This document shows, in pieces, positions 1 to 6,116 of a stretch of 6,748 nt of DNA. The position numbers and the translations under genes are program-made. The notes below the pieces were generated by a model, which was not told the DNA's origin, did no database searches, and saw nothing but the letters and a program-made list of their open reading frames with translations. How positions within the stretch are numbered: the first letter of the stretch is position 1; every line of letters begins with the position of its first letter. The stretch is from Deltaproteobacteria bacterium (lineage in GTDB: Bacteria; Desulfobacterota; Binatia; UBA9968), in NCBI GenBank assembly GCA_016183075.1, contig JACPFH010000240.1:1-6748 (forward strand). The letters run 5' to 3'.

Positions 1-1291
1 AAAGCCCGTGGTCGAGGCGGCGTAGGCGAAGATGACGTCTTCAGTGTGAAGCGCGGTGTTGTGATCTACCGTTACATCCGCCGCTCCATTGCCCAGTTGA
101 AAGAGCCGACCATATCCCCACTTGCCGCCGCCGATGTCGTCAAAGAGATTGTCTTTGATCAGAATCCGCTTTGTCTGCTGGCTTGAACCGGAAATGTCGT
201 CCCTGCCTAGAATGTTGATGCCAGCGGTGGCGTGACGCAGAACGTTGTTGGTGAAGGTCACATCTTCGACCACCGACCACGGAGCTCCGCCATTCTGGTT
301 GCGCACCGTAAAGAGGATGGAAAAGCCATTCTGGGCGTCGGCCCAGTTTTGTTCGAAGATGTTGCCGTCGATCAGGACGCGCCGCGCGTTCTTTAGTTCC
401 AAGATGTTTTTGACCGACCAGTGAATGCCCGCATAGCTCGGATCTCCGACTCTCCATTTCAGAGGCTTAAAAAAGTGATTGCCGGTTACTTCGATGTCGG
501 ATGGGACCAGATCCGCAATCCTGGGGTCCGTGCCGCCGAATAGCACGTTCTCGCCCGCGCCTTCGAGGTAGTTATTGACGATCTTAAAAGGTCCCGGCCC
601 GTTCCAGGCCATGACGGCTTGCGAATCTTGTCCCACTTCATGAAAGTCTGAAAGATAAGAATCGATCACCGCGATACGGACGCCGTTCAAGGCGATGCCT
701 CGCCTGACGTTTCCCGTGGGCGTTCCATGGATATAGGAGCGGTCGAAAATGATATCGGAAGGAAGCTGGCTGATCGATGTTTCGTTGCCGTCGCCCAGCA
801 GGACTACGTTATAGAGCGTGGAGCCTGTGCTTGCGTGAGTGGTCGTGATCTCAACGCCGATAAAACGATAGTGGTGCGCGGCCTGATCGGCGCGGATAGC
901 CGGACTCGTATTGGGGCTCACGATCTTGGGCATCAGGCCCGAAAACGACGGATTGATGCGGGTTCCCTCCGGCGGCAGGGTGTTGTCCGGCGTGGAAGTG
1001 CGGATTACAATCCATTCAGATCCCGATTTATTGGGCAAGAGGAAATTTCCCGTAAAACTGGCGCCGGCCTCAAGCACGATCGTATCGCCCCGCTGGGCCT
1101 GGTTCAGCGCGGCCTGAAAGTCGCCGCCCGCCGAGAAAAACGCGCGGCGGCTCCGGCAGCGTTGCCGATCGCGCAGTGACGGCGGCGAGCAACACTGCCG
1201 CGGCGAGCAGGAAGGAAATACCTCGGGTGGTCGTCAGGACGGAGCCGGCCTTCTTTGACCAAGGAAAACCGTGGCGGAACGATGGGCGCAT
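1..1291 (-). CDS. Secreted right-handed parallel beta-helix protein, C-terminus cut by window edge, apparent frameshift near the N-terminus
   Basis: The reading begins at ATG 1291-1289 with a Sec-type signal peptide: Lys/Arg-containing n-region, hydrophobic core around residues 25-38 (ISFLLAAAVLLAAV), likely cleavage after ARSA near residue 43. About 8 codons later the same frame drifts into poor sequence and stops at 1070. From 1140 down to 1 the next frame is open for 380 codons and reads as a typical beta-helix body: FSAGGDFQAALNQAQ, then GDTIVLEAG, many rungs carrying Asn ladders (IVNNYLEGAGENVLFGG, VLIDGNIFEQNW, FTNNVLRHA), ending at the edge with VDHNTALHTEDV. Removing one base from the A run at 1136-1140 joins the two parts as RVFSAGGDF. 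Known of the fold: pectate-lyase-like beta-helix proteins bind or cleave polysaccharides outside the cytoplasm. I see no specific catalytic signature, so enzyme activity is not claimed. The frameshift may be real decay or a sequence error. Confidence 0.85.
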
Positions 1292-1299
1292 GGCGCAGG

Positions 1300-1305
1300 C
1301 CTCCT
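1300..1305 (-). promoter_or_regulatory. Ribosome binding site of the beta-helix gene
   Basis: CCTCCT on the plus strand gives AGGAGG on the minus strand, 8 bases before ATG 1291. This near-perfect site fixes the start on the signal-peptide frame and argues that the frame holding the signal peptide is the one translated. Confidence 0.75.
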
Positions 1306-1326
1306 CGCTTGCGGAAAAAGTTTTTT

Positions 1327-1351
1327 GGACCGGCTGAGTTTTCAGCGGTCC
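1327..1351 (-). promoter_or_regulatory. Hairpin in the presumed leader of the beta-helix mRNA
   Basis: GGACC (1327-1331) and GCTGA (1333-1337) pair with TCAGC (1342-1346) and GGTCC (1347-1351), leaving one unpaired G at 1332 and a four-base loop. Read on the minus strand it is followed by an A run then a T run (AAAAAACTTTTT) and the ribosome binding site about 20 bases on. It lacks a directly following U tract in either direction, so it is not a standard terminator. A leader structure acting on mRNA stability or translation is possible. Confidence 0.45.
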
Positions 1352-1402
1352 GCGATAGGCCCTTTATGCGGCACGAGGCCATGAGTAGATACGCATTTCT
1401 GT

Positions 1403-1416
1403 GAGGGAATTCCCTC
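1403..1416. repeat. Perfect 14-bp palindrome
   Basis: GAGGGAATTCCCTC reads the same on both strands. It sits between the divergent genes, about 110 bases from the beta-helix start, where a dimeric regulator could bind. No protein partner can be inferred from sequence; the response regulator encoded at 3954-4808 is one candidate by proximity only. Confidence 0.4.
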
Positions 1417-1440
1417 GGGGAATAGCCGTGCGGGGTCACG

Positions 1441-1469
1441 GGAAAGCCCTCAGCGCGTGATGGCTTTCC
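1441..1469. repeat. 8-bp inverted repeat with 13-base spacer
   Basis: GGAAAGCC (1441-1448) pairs exactly with GGCTTTCC (1462-1469). No T run follows on either strand, so it is not read as a terminator. It lies upstream of both divergent genes and may be an operator or a leader stem. Confidence 0.4.
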
Positions 1470-1539
1470 TCGACCCGGCGCGCGGGCTAGCCATGACCGA
1501 ACAAAACGTGACAACAGGAGCGTTTGAAAACACCTCGGG

Positions 1540-1570
1540 GTCCGATCCGCCTCAGGCGGACGCGTCCGAT
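1540..1570. repeat. Short hairpin framed by two GTCCGAT direct repeats
   Basis: TCCGCC (1546-1551) pairs with GGCGGA (1555-1560) around a TCA loop. GTCCGAT occurs at 1540-1546 and again at 1564-1570. No T tract follows. Function unknown. Confidence 0.35.
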
Positions 1571-1587
1571 ACGTTCATGCCGACTGG

Positions 1588-1662
1588 TTGAACGATTTGA
1601 ACGACTTGAACGGCTTGAACCGGTTCGGCGTTCAAAACGTTCCAAACGTTCAAACAGTTCAA
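1588..1662. repeat. Symmetrical array of eight hexamers on a 9-bp phase
   Basis: TTGAAC starts at 1588, 1597, 1606 and 1615, exactly 9 bases apart. Its reverse complement GTTCAA starts at 1630, 1648 and 1657, with a one-mismatch copy GTTCCA at 1639, again 9 bases apart. The halves mirror each other about position 1625, so the block can fold as a long interrupted hairpin with a 9-base loop or serve as a multi-site operator. It ends directly before a possible GTG start (1664) of the kinase gene and 40 bases before the ATG I prefer. Confidence 0.8.
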
Positions 1663-1702
1663 AGTGGTCTGGCCAGCAGCAGCCTGGTTGAAGCTTTTCG
1701 TT

Positions 1703-3886
1703 ATGGCTGAAAGAAAGCGGTATGTGGAGGATGTCGGACGGCCGGCGCGTTCGGTTGCCCGCAGCGGCTTACCGGCTCTGTTCGAAGGGCTTGCGGCAAC
1801 CGAGACCGACACAGCGCTCAGAGAGTTTTTGCTCCGCCTGAACGCGGCTCTCTTCCGCGGGTCGTGGCGCGACCGGGCGGAACGAACCGGTCAGGTGAAG
1901 CACGCGCTCCTCGAGCTTTTGACGACTCATCAGCAGGCGATGGTTACGACCGTCTACGATTTCCTCGAGGAGATGAGGCTTCACTACAGCGACCCGCTCA
2001 TCGAGGTTATTTTCGAGACGGCCAGCGAAGCGCCTCCTTTGCTCGGCTTGGCCGGGAGAGTCGTTGAGCGAGAGAATCAGATGCTCCGTTTTCGGGTGCG
2101 GGCGCTCGAGGTGAGCTTTATGAGATCGGCTCAGGATCAGTCGCCCCGCTGGGTGGGCAGCGAGGCGGAAGTTGTCCTTCGCTTTCTAAATCCGATCGTC
2201 CACAGCCTCGAGCAACGGTCGATTCGAGGTATCAAGGACCTGTATCGGGGTTTCGCGGATAACTTCCAGTCGATCCATCGCCTGATCGCGACCGCAGACG
2301 CCGGCGGAGCAGCGCTTTCTTCCGCGAAGGGCTACGCTTATATACTCCAGCTCGTCCAAGAGGCCCTGGAGCGGCTGGCCTCGGCGCCGACCAGCCCGCA
2401 GGCGATCCGCCTCGTATTGGATCTATTGAAAGTGAACGCCCCGCTGCCCGAATGGCACCAGTCGGATGGCGCGGTGGCGGGAGCGGGCGCCGAGGTAAAG
2501 AGACAGGGGAAAGAGGATTATCGGGCCTCGCTTGCTCTCATCCTGGACAAAGCGGTTGAGATCGTCTTTCACCTGGCCGGCATTGGATGGGCCCCCGATG
2601 TTCGGGACCGCAAGCCGGGAGAGGACCTCGAAGACAAGCTCCTCAGCCCCGCCAATCCCCGAACCTTGGAAGCGAGCGTCGTCGACGCCAAGTGCCCGGT
2701 AAAGATCCGCCGGATGGCGGCGGCGCTCCTTCGCGTGTTGGGGGCGCCGCTTTCTCCTAAAGTCGATTTCTTCGCCGATCTCTTTCTCATGGACTATCGC
2801 TCGGATGCCCTGCCAGACGCCCTCGATTTGTCCGCATGTTTGCCGATTGTGGACTCGGATACCAAGCTTCCCTATTTGCTGGAAGCTTTAGAGGAACAAT
2901 CCGATTACGTGCGCTGGACGGCGTCGCGGGTGTGCGCGCGGACTGCCCGGGACCACGCCCAGTGGTTCAACCCGCGCCACTACGCCCGGCTCCTTCCGCT
3001 TCTGGCGGACGATCACCGCAGCGTTCGCCTTAGCATCGTCAAGACCTTTCAGTGCCTGGCCGTGTCCCGGGAGCAGTCGATCGCGGCAGTCATTCGTGGC
3101 ATCACCGGAGATCTCACGGAAGATGTCTATGGCGCGGAAGACGTCCAAGGGACGAGGCGGGACCTGGAGACCGCTCTGGGAATCACGCTGGGGAACTTGA
3201 TCGAGCGGGTCGATGACCTTCAGAGCGAGGTCCGGGACCTGGAGGAGCGTCGCAGGCAGCTCCTCTTCTACATCGAACAACAGACGATGCGCATCGGCGA
3301 AGAGATCCATCACGAGATCTTGAATACCCTTTGCGGGTACGTGGCCACGGCCGTCGACGAGGAGCGCCACGGCGAGGCCAAAGCGTGGCTGCAAGAGCTG
3401 GTTACCGAGCTTCGCCGGATCATGAACAACCTCTATCCCCGGGATCTCGAGACCGAAGGTTTTTTAGCGACCATCCGCAAACGGCTGGAGGATGCGGGCG
3501 CGCAGGCTCGAAAGCGGACGCCGGAGTTCAGAGTCGTCTTTGATTGTCCTGAGGAGATCACCGACCACGACATCGCCGGGGGATTGGCGGATCCTTCCCA
3601 TGTCGTGTTGCTCTACCGGATCGTTTTGGAATCGATCATCAACGCCAGAAGGCATGCCCAGGGGACATCGATCCGCGTCACGTTGCGCCGCAGCGGCACC
3701 GACCTCGTTGAAATCTCGATTAGCGACAACGGTTGCGGCGACGGAGGCCCGTTCACACAGAACGTTGGCATCCCGCTCATGCTGCGGCGGGCCCAGGAAA
3801 TTGGCGCGGAGATTGCATTTGAAAAGTCTTCGCCTTCCGGAGGGACGACGGTCAAGATTTGTTTGGGGCGGAAAATCCACTCGTGA
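1703..3886 (+). CDS. Soluble NarL/DesK-class sensor histidine kinase with a large helical N-terminal half
   Basis: The C-terminal third is a histidine kinase of the HisKA_3 plus HATPase_c type. Using ATG 1703 (727 aa): a coiled-coil-like linker at about 490-532 (RVDDLQSEVRDLEERRRQ), the H-box RIGEEIHHEIL with phospho-acceptor His536, then ELRRIMNNLYPRDLETEGF as in NarX-like dimer helices. The ATPase part shows the N-box LESIINARRHA (Asn647), the G1 box SDNGCGDG (Asp675) and the G2 box GGTT (713-716). The first 480 residues are helical, without any membrane span or recognised sensor domain; about 388-457 has two HEAT-like helix pairs (YVRWTASRV, SVRLSIVKTF). It should therefore be cytoplasmic, sensing an internal signal or a partner protein. 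It autophosphorylates and probably passes phosphate to the regulator 67 bases downstream. Oddity: the residue after the His is His instead of Asp. An in-frame GTG at 1664 would add 13 residues but abuts the hexamer array; neither start has a clear ribosome site. Confidence 0.9.
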   Translation: MAERKRYVEDVGRPARSVARSGLPALFEGLAATETDTALREFLLRLNAALFRGSWRDRAERTGQVKHALLELLTTHQQAMVTTVYDFLEEMRLHYSDPLIEVIFETASEAPPLLGLAGRVVERENQMLRFRVRALEVSFMRSAQDQSPRWVGSEAEVVLRFLNPIVHSLEQRSIRGIKDLYRGFADNFQSIHRLIATADAGGAALSSAKGYAYILQLVQEALERLASAPTSPQAIRLVLDLLKVNAPLPEWHQSDGAVAGAGAEVKRQGKEDYRASLALILDKAVEIVFHLAGIGWAPDVRDRKPGEDLEDKLLSPANPRTLEASVVDAKCPVKIRRMAAALLRVLGAPLSPKVDFFADLFLMDYRSDALPDALDLSACLPIVDSDTKLPYLLEALEEQSDYVRWTASRVCARTARDHAQWFNPRHYARLLPLLADDHRSVRLSIVKTFQCLAVSREQSIAAVIRGITGDLTEDVYGAEDVQGTRRDLETALGITLGNLIERVDDLQSEVRDLEERRRQLLFYIEQQTMRIGEEIHHEILNTLCGYVATAVDEERHGEAKAWLQELVTELRRIMNNLYPRDLETEGFLATIRKRLEDAGAQARKRTPEFRVVFDCPEEITDHDIAGGLADPSHVVLLYRIVLESIINARRHAQGTSIRVTLRRSGTDLVEISISDNGCGDGGPFTQNVGIPLMLRRAQEIGAEIAFEKSSPSGGTTVKICLGRKIHS

Positions 3887-3938
3887 TCCTGTTTGGCATG
3901 CAGGAAAAAACCTACACGAGCCCAGACTCTTGCCCTTC

Positions 3939-3944
3939 AAGGAG
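3939..3944 (+). promoter_or_regulatory. Ribosome binding site of the response regulator gene
   Basis: AAGGAG lies 9 bases before ATG 3954 and supports that start over the in-frame ATG at 3969, which has no such site. The 67-base gap after the kinase stop shows no terminator, so cotranscription with the kinase is likely. Confidence 0.7.
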
Positions 3945-3953
3945 CAGTGATCA

Positions 3954-4808
3954 ATGAGCAAGCCATCGATGAGTAAAAGGTTCCAGGAACGAGAAGAAAG
4001 ACTCCGCGTGCTGGTGGCGGACGATTCACCGGACGCCATCGAGCAGATCAGCTCTTGGATCAGGGAGCGGTGGCCCGATGCCGAAATCGACCAGGCCCTG
4101 ACGCCCGAAGAGGCAATCATCAAAGCCATCGATCTGAGAATCGAGAATCTGCTGTTGGATCTCGATTTCGGCGCGCAGCGGGCCTCCGGCGTGGCCATCG
4201 CCCGCAAGGTGCTGGAAGTTCGGGCGAAGGAAAAGCAGCTCAAAACTCGAGTGTTATTCAGGACCGTCCATGCGGGAGATCCCGGTTATCTTCATCAAAT
4301 CGAGAAGCTGATCTCCGACGAGGCGCACAGACCGATGGTCTGGGGTTTTCTGGACAAAGGCGCCGTGCCGAAGCGGATCGCCCAGAATGCGGTGGAACAG
4401 GTTTTCATTTACGAGCTTTCGTTTACCGATGTTTTTGCCCGCCAGTTGAAGAATTCGCCATCGCGGGAGTTCAGCAACCTGGAGTACACGGTTTTGATAT
4501 ATCTCTGTCTGGGAGTGACAAACGACGGCGTGGGATGGCTCATCGGCGCCTCGCGCCAGAGCGTGGAGCGCATCGTCACCGCCTTATTCAGAGGACTGAA
4601 AGTTTCCACCCGGCTGGACGCGCCCAAGGGCGTGCCAGCGCTCCTCGAGAGCAGAACCCGACTGTGCTACGAGGCCATCACGCGGGGATTGATCAATCCC
4701 CATCTTCTGCGCGAGGAAGACGCGGTTTTGCGCGATCGCGTAAGGAAAAGCTCCCCTTCGTTTCGTCGCTTGTATATCGATCGCCACTGGCTGGACAAGG
4801 AAGGCTAA
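3954..4808 (+). CDS. NarL/FixJ-family DNA-binding response regulator
   Basis: An N-terminal receiver domain (about 17-150) is followed by a LuxR-type helix-turn-helix (about 174-217). Receiver landmarks: acidic pair Asp23-Asp24 in VLVADDSP, phospho-acceptor Asp69 in NLLLDLDFG, Thr104 in LFRTVHAG, Lys135 in GFLDKGA. The helix-turn-helix reads LEYTVLIYLCLGVTNDGVGWLIG then SRQSVERIVTALFRGLKV, which matches the pattern of NarL-type domains (four helices, Ser-x-x-Ser-Val recognition helix start) but is diverged. Two oddities: the loop after Asp69 is about two residues longer than usual, and about 65 residues follow the DNA-binding domain, where most family members stop soon after it. It is the likely phosphorylation partner of the upstream kinase (same strand, 67 bases apart). 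Targets are unknown; the palindromes in 1292-1702 and the gene at 5112 are candidates by position only. Confidence 0.9.
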   Translation: MSKPSMSKRFQEREERLRVLVADDSPDAIEQISSWIRERWPDAEIDQALTPEEAIIKAIDLRIENLLLDLDFGAQRASGVAIARKVLEVRAKEKQLKTRVLFRTVHAGDPGYLHQIEKLISDEAHRPMVWGFLDKGAVPKRIAQNAVEQVFIYELSFTDVFARQLKNSPSREFSNLEYTVLIYLCLGVTNDGVGWLIGASRQSVERIVTALFRGLKVSTRLDAPKGVPALLESRTRLCYEAITRGLINPHLLREEDAVLRDRVRKSSPSFRRLYIDRHWLDKEG

Positions 4809-4837
4809 GGAACAATAGAGCAGTGGACCGCATTGCT

Positions 4838-4890
4838 GACCGCAGACCGCTGACCGCCGTCCGCCGTCGTCGGTCGTCGGTCGGCCGTCC
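4838..4890. repeat. Degenerate 7-bp tandem repeat
   Basis: Units begin with G every 7 bases from 4838: GACCGCA, GACCGCT, GACCGCC, GTCCGCC, GTCGTCG, GTCGTCG, GTCGGCC, then GTCC. A further GACCGCA at 4826 is out of phase by 5 bases. The units drift gradually from GACCGC to GTCGTCG, as expected of slippage followed by mutation. Together with the 1588-1662 array it brackets the kinase and regulator genes. Confidence 0.75.
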
Positions 4891-4913
4891 TTTGTTCCAA
4901 TGTCCAATGCTGT

Positions 4914-4926
4914 GCGGCTTTGCCGC
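4914..4926 (+). repeat. Small GC-rich hairpin
   Basis: GCGGC (4914-4918) pairs with GCCGC (4922-4926) around a TTT loop. It lies about 105 bases past the regulator stop. No T run follows, so at best it is a weak or factor-assisted terminator. Confidence 0.3.
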
Positions 4927-5098
4927 CCTAGGGTATTCACCTTAGGGTGTCAACCTGTCACCAATCTCAGGTGTTTCCCGCAAAGCATTTACGGAATTTA
5001 CCGGATTGCTGATTACGGCTTGCCGAAGTAGGCTCGGCCTGCTGCCGCGTCATCTGAGATCTCTGTAAGACAGGCTAGCTGACGTATCACTTTTGCTG

Positions 5099-5104
5099 AG
5101 GAGG
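5099..5104 (+). promoter_or_regulatory. Ribosome binding site of the guanylyltransferase gene
   Basis: AGGAGG lies 7 bases before ATG 5112. A second G-rich word, TGGAGG (5105-5110), follows at once but is too close to the start codon to be the main site. Confidence 0.75.
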
Positions 5105-5111
5105 TGGAGGA

Positions 5112-6116
5112 ATGACTGAACTGCCGAACCGGGGGGACTGCTGTGCCATCATCCTGGCCGCCGGCGAGGGCGAGCGGCTTCGGCCGTGGCTTCGCCAGCG
5201 GCTCGGGGAGACGCTTCCGAAACAATACGTGAACCTTCTCGGAGCGCGCTCCATGCTACAGCGGACCTTCGATCGCGTGGAGAAGCTGATCCCTCGCGAG
5301 CGGGTCTTCACCGTGGTCAGCCGCAGCCACCTTAGTTTCCCGGCCGTCCAGGCGCAGCTTGCGGGTCAGTCCGAACGGACCGTGATTGCCCAGCCGGTAA
5401 ATCGGGACACGGGAGCGGGCATCCTGCTTCCGCTCATGCACGTCGCCAAGCGTTATCCCGAATCGCTGACCGCCATTTTCCCCTCGGATCACTTCATCGT
5501 CGAAGAGGATCGCTTTCTGGAGCACGTTGCTTCGGCCTTCCGCGCGGTCGAGCGCCATCCTTCACGCCTGGTCCTTTTGGGGATGGAGCCGCACGAGCCG
5601 GAGCGTGAGTACGGTTACATCCTCCCTGAGGCTGCGAGGGCGAGCGAGTCGAAGGTGCGTCGAATCGTGCGGTTCGTCGAGAAGCCGGACACCGGCACCG
5701 CACGGGGACTGATCTCGCACGGAGCTCTGTGGAATACCCTGGTCCTGGTTTTCCAAACCAGGACCTTGCTCGGCTTGGTCCGAAGGCTGGTGCCGGGACT
5801 TCACCGCTCCTTTGAGCGGCTAATGCCCGCCATCGGGACCCAGGCCGAGGTGGAGGCGACGGAATCGCTCTATCAGAGGATACCCTCGGTCAATTTCTCG
5901 AGAGGACTGCTCGAGGCGCTTCCGCAGGCCCGTCGCCCGTCGCTCTTTGTTCTCCCGGTGCGCGGGGTTTTCTGGAGCGATTGGGGATTGCCGCACTGCG
6001 TCGAGGCGGCGCTGCGAAAAACGGGTAGCCTTGCGCGGCTCCGAAAGTCAGTGGGGACTTTGGAAGTTCGGCCCTTTGAGAATCTATCTGGAAATTTGTC
6101 ATGGAAGAGAATATAG
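5112..6116 (+). CDS. manC: Mannose-1-phosphate guanylyltransferase (GDP-mannose pyrophosphorylase), single-domain form
   Basis: This cytoplasmic nucleotidyltransferase joins mannose-1-phosphate and GTP to give GDP-mannose and pyrophosphate, supplying mannose-containing exopolysaccharide, O-antigen or GDP-fucose. Landmarks in the 334 residues: the GTP-binding loop AIILAAGEGERLRP (12-25), PKQY with Lys37, the metal-binding stretch FPSDH (123-127, Asp126), GMEPHEPEREYGYI (157-170), the sugar-phosphate motif VEKP (189-192), GALWNT (204-209) and WSDWG (288-292). The C-terminal mannose-6-phosphate isomerase domain of the roughly 475-residue ManC/AlgA enzymes is absent, as in many shorter bacterial forms, so that step must be encoded elsewhere. 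FPSDH stands where LPSDH or LPADH is more common, a mild change. The gene ends inside the next one by 16 bases. The family is well supported; preference for another sugar-1-phosphate cannot be excluded by eye. Confidence 0.92.
   Translation: MTELPNRGDCCAIILAAGEGERLRPWLRQRLGETLPKQYVNLLGARSMLQRTFDRVEKLIPRERVFTVVSRSHLSFPAVQAQLAGQSERTVIAQPVNRDTGAGILLPLMHVAKRYPESLTAIFPSDHFIVEEDRFLEHVASAFRAVERHPSRLVLLGMEPHEPEREYGYILPEAARASESKVRRIVRFVEKPDTGTARGLISHGALWNTLVLVFQTRTLLGLVRRLVPGLHRSFERLMPAIGTQAEVEATESLYQRIPSVNFSRGLLEALPQARRPSLFVLPVRGVFWSDWGLPHCVEAALRKTGSLARLRKSVGTLEVRPFENLSGNLSWKRI

Larger units (their letters stand above)
1292..1702. other. Divergent intergenic control region
   Basis: About 410 bases separate the minus-strand beta-helix gene from the first plausible start of the histidine kinase gene. 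No convincing coding sequence is present. It must hold both outward promoters, but I could not pick -35/-10 or sigma-54 boxes with confidence. It contains a strong hairpin (1327-1351), a perfect 14-bp palindrome (1403-1416), an 8-bp inverted repeat (1441-1469), a 6-bp hairpin framed by direct repeats (1540-1570) and a phased hexamer array (1588-1662), each listed separately. I compared the minus-strand leader with the cyclic di-GMP, TPP and cobalamin riboswitch consensus and saw no match. Confidence 0.6.
4809..5111. other. Intergenic region between the response regulator and guanylyltransferase genes
   Basis: No coding sequence is supported. It holds a 7-bp inverted repeat GGAACAA/TTGTTCC (4809-4815, 4892-4898) enclosing a heptamer array, a GC-rich hairpin (4914-4926), a cluster of short inverted words at 4927-4974, and a 5-bp stem GCCGA/TCGGC at 5022-5038. 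The upstream transcript may end here and a promoter for the 5112 gene probably lies here, but no standard intrinsic terminator and no convincing promoter boxes were found. Confidence 0.55.

Noticed and set aside
727..1179. 150-codon plus-strand frame
   Set aside because: Antisense to the well-supported beta-helix body; the sequence lacks protein-like pattern.
1320..1470. Riboswitch in the beta-helix leader
   Set aside because: Compared with cyclic di-GMP class I, TPP and cobalamin consensus words; core motifs are missing.
1104..1514. 136-codon minus-strand frame across the beta-helix start
   Set aside because: Arg/Pro/Ala-rich with no domain texture, and out of frame with both the signal peptide and the beta-helix body.
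1664..1702. GTG 1664 as the start of the kinase
   Set aside because: It directly abuts the phased repeat array, has no ribosome site and adds no conserved-looking residues. Kept only as an alternative to ATG 1703.
3887..3910. TCCTG/CAGGA hairpin after the kinase stop as a terminator
   Set aside because: Followed by an A run, not a T run, on the plus strand, and it lies within a probable kinase-regulator operon.
3464..4243. 259-codon minus-strand frame
   Set aside because: Antisense to the kinase ATPase domain and the receiver domain, both of which have clear motifs; Ser/Arg-rich shadow.
4055..4945. 296-codon plus-strand frame
   Set aside because: Overlaps the response regulator in another frame, is Arg/Gly-rich, and runs into the heptamer repeat.
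5005..5036. TTGCTG and TAGGCT 17 bases apart as a sigma-70 promoter for the guanylyltransferase gene
   Set aside because: Spacing is right but the match, especially to the -10 box, is too weak to call.
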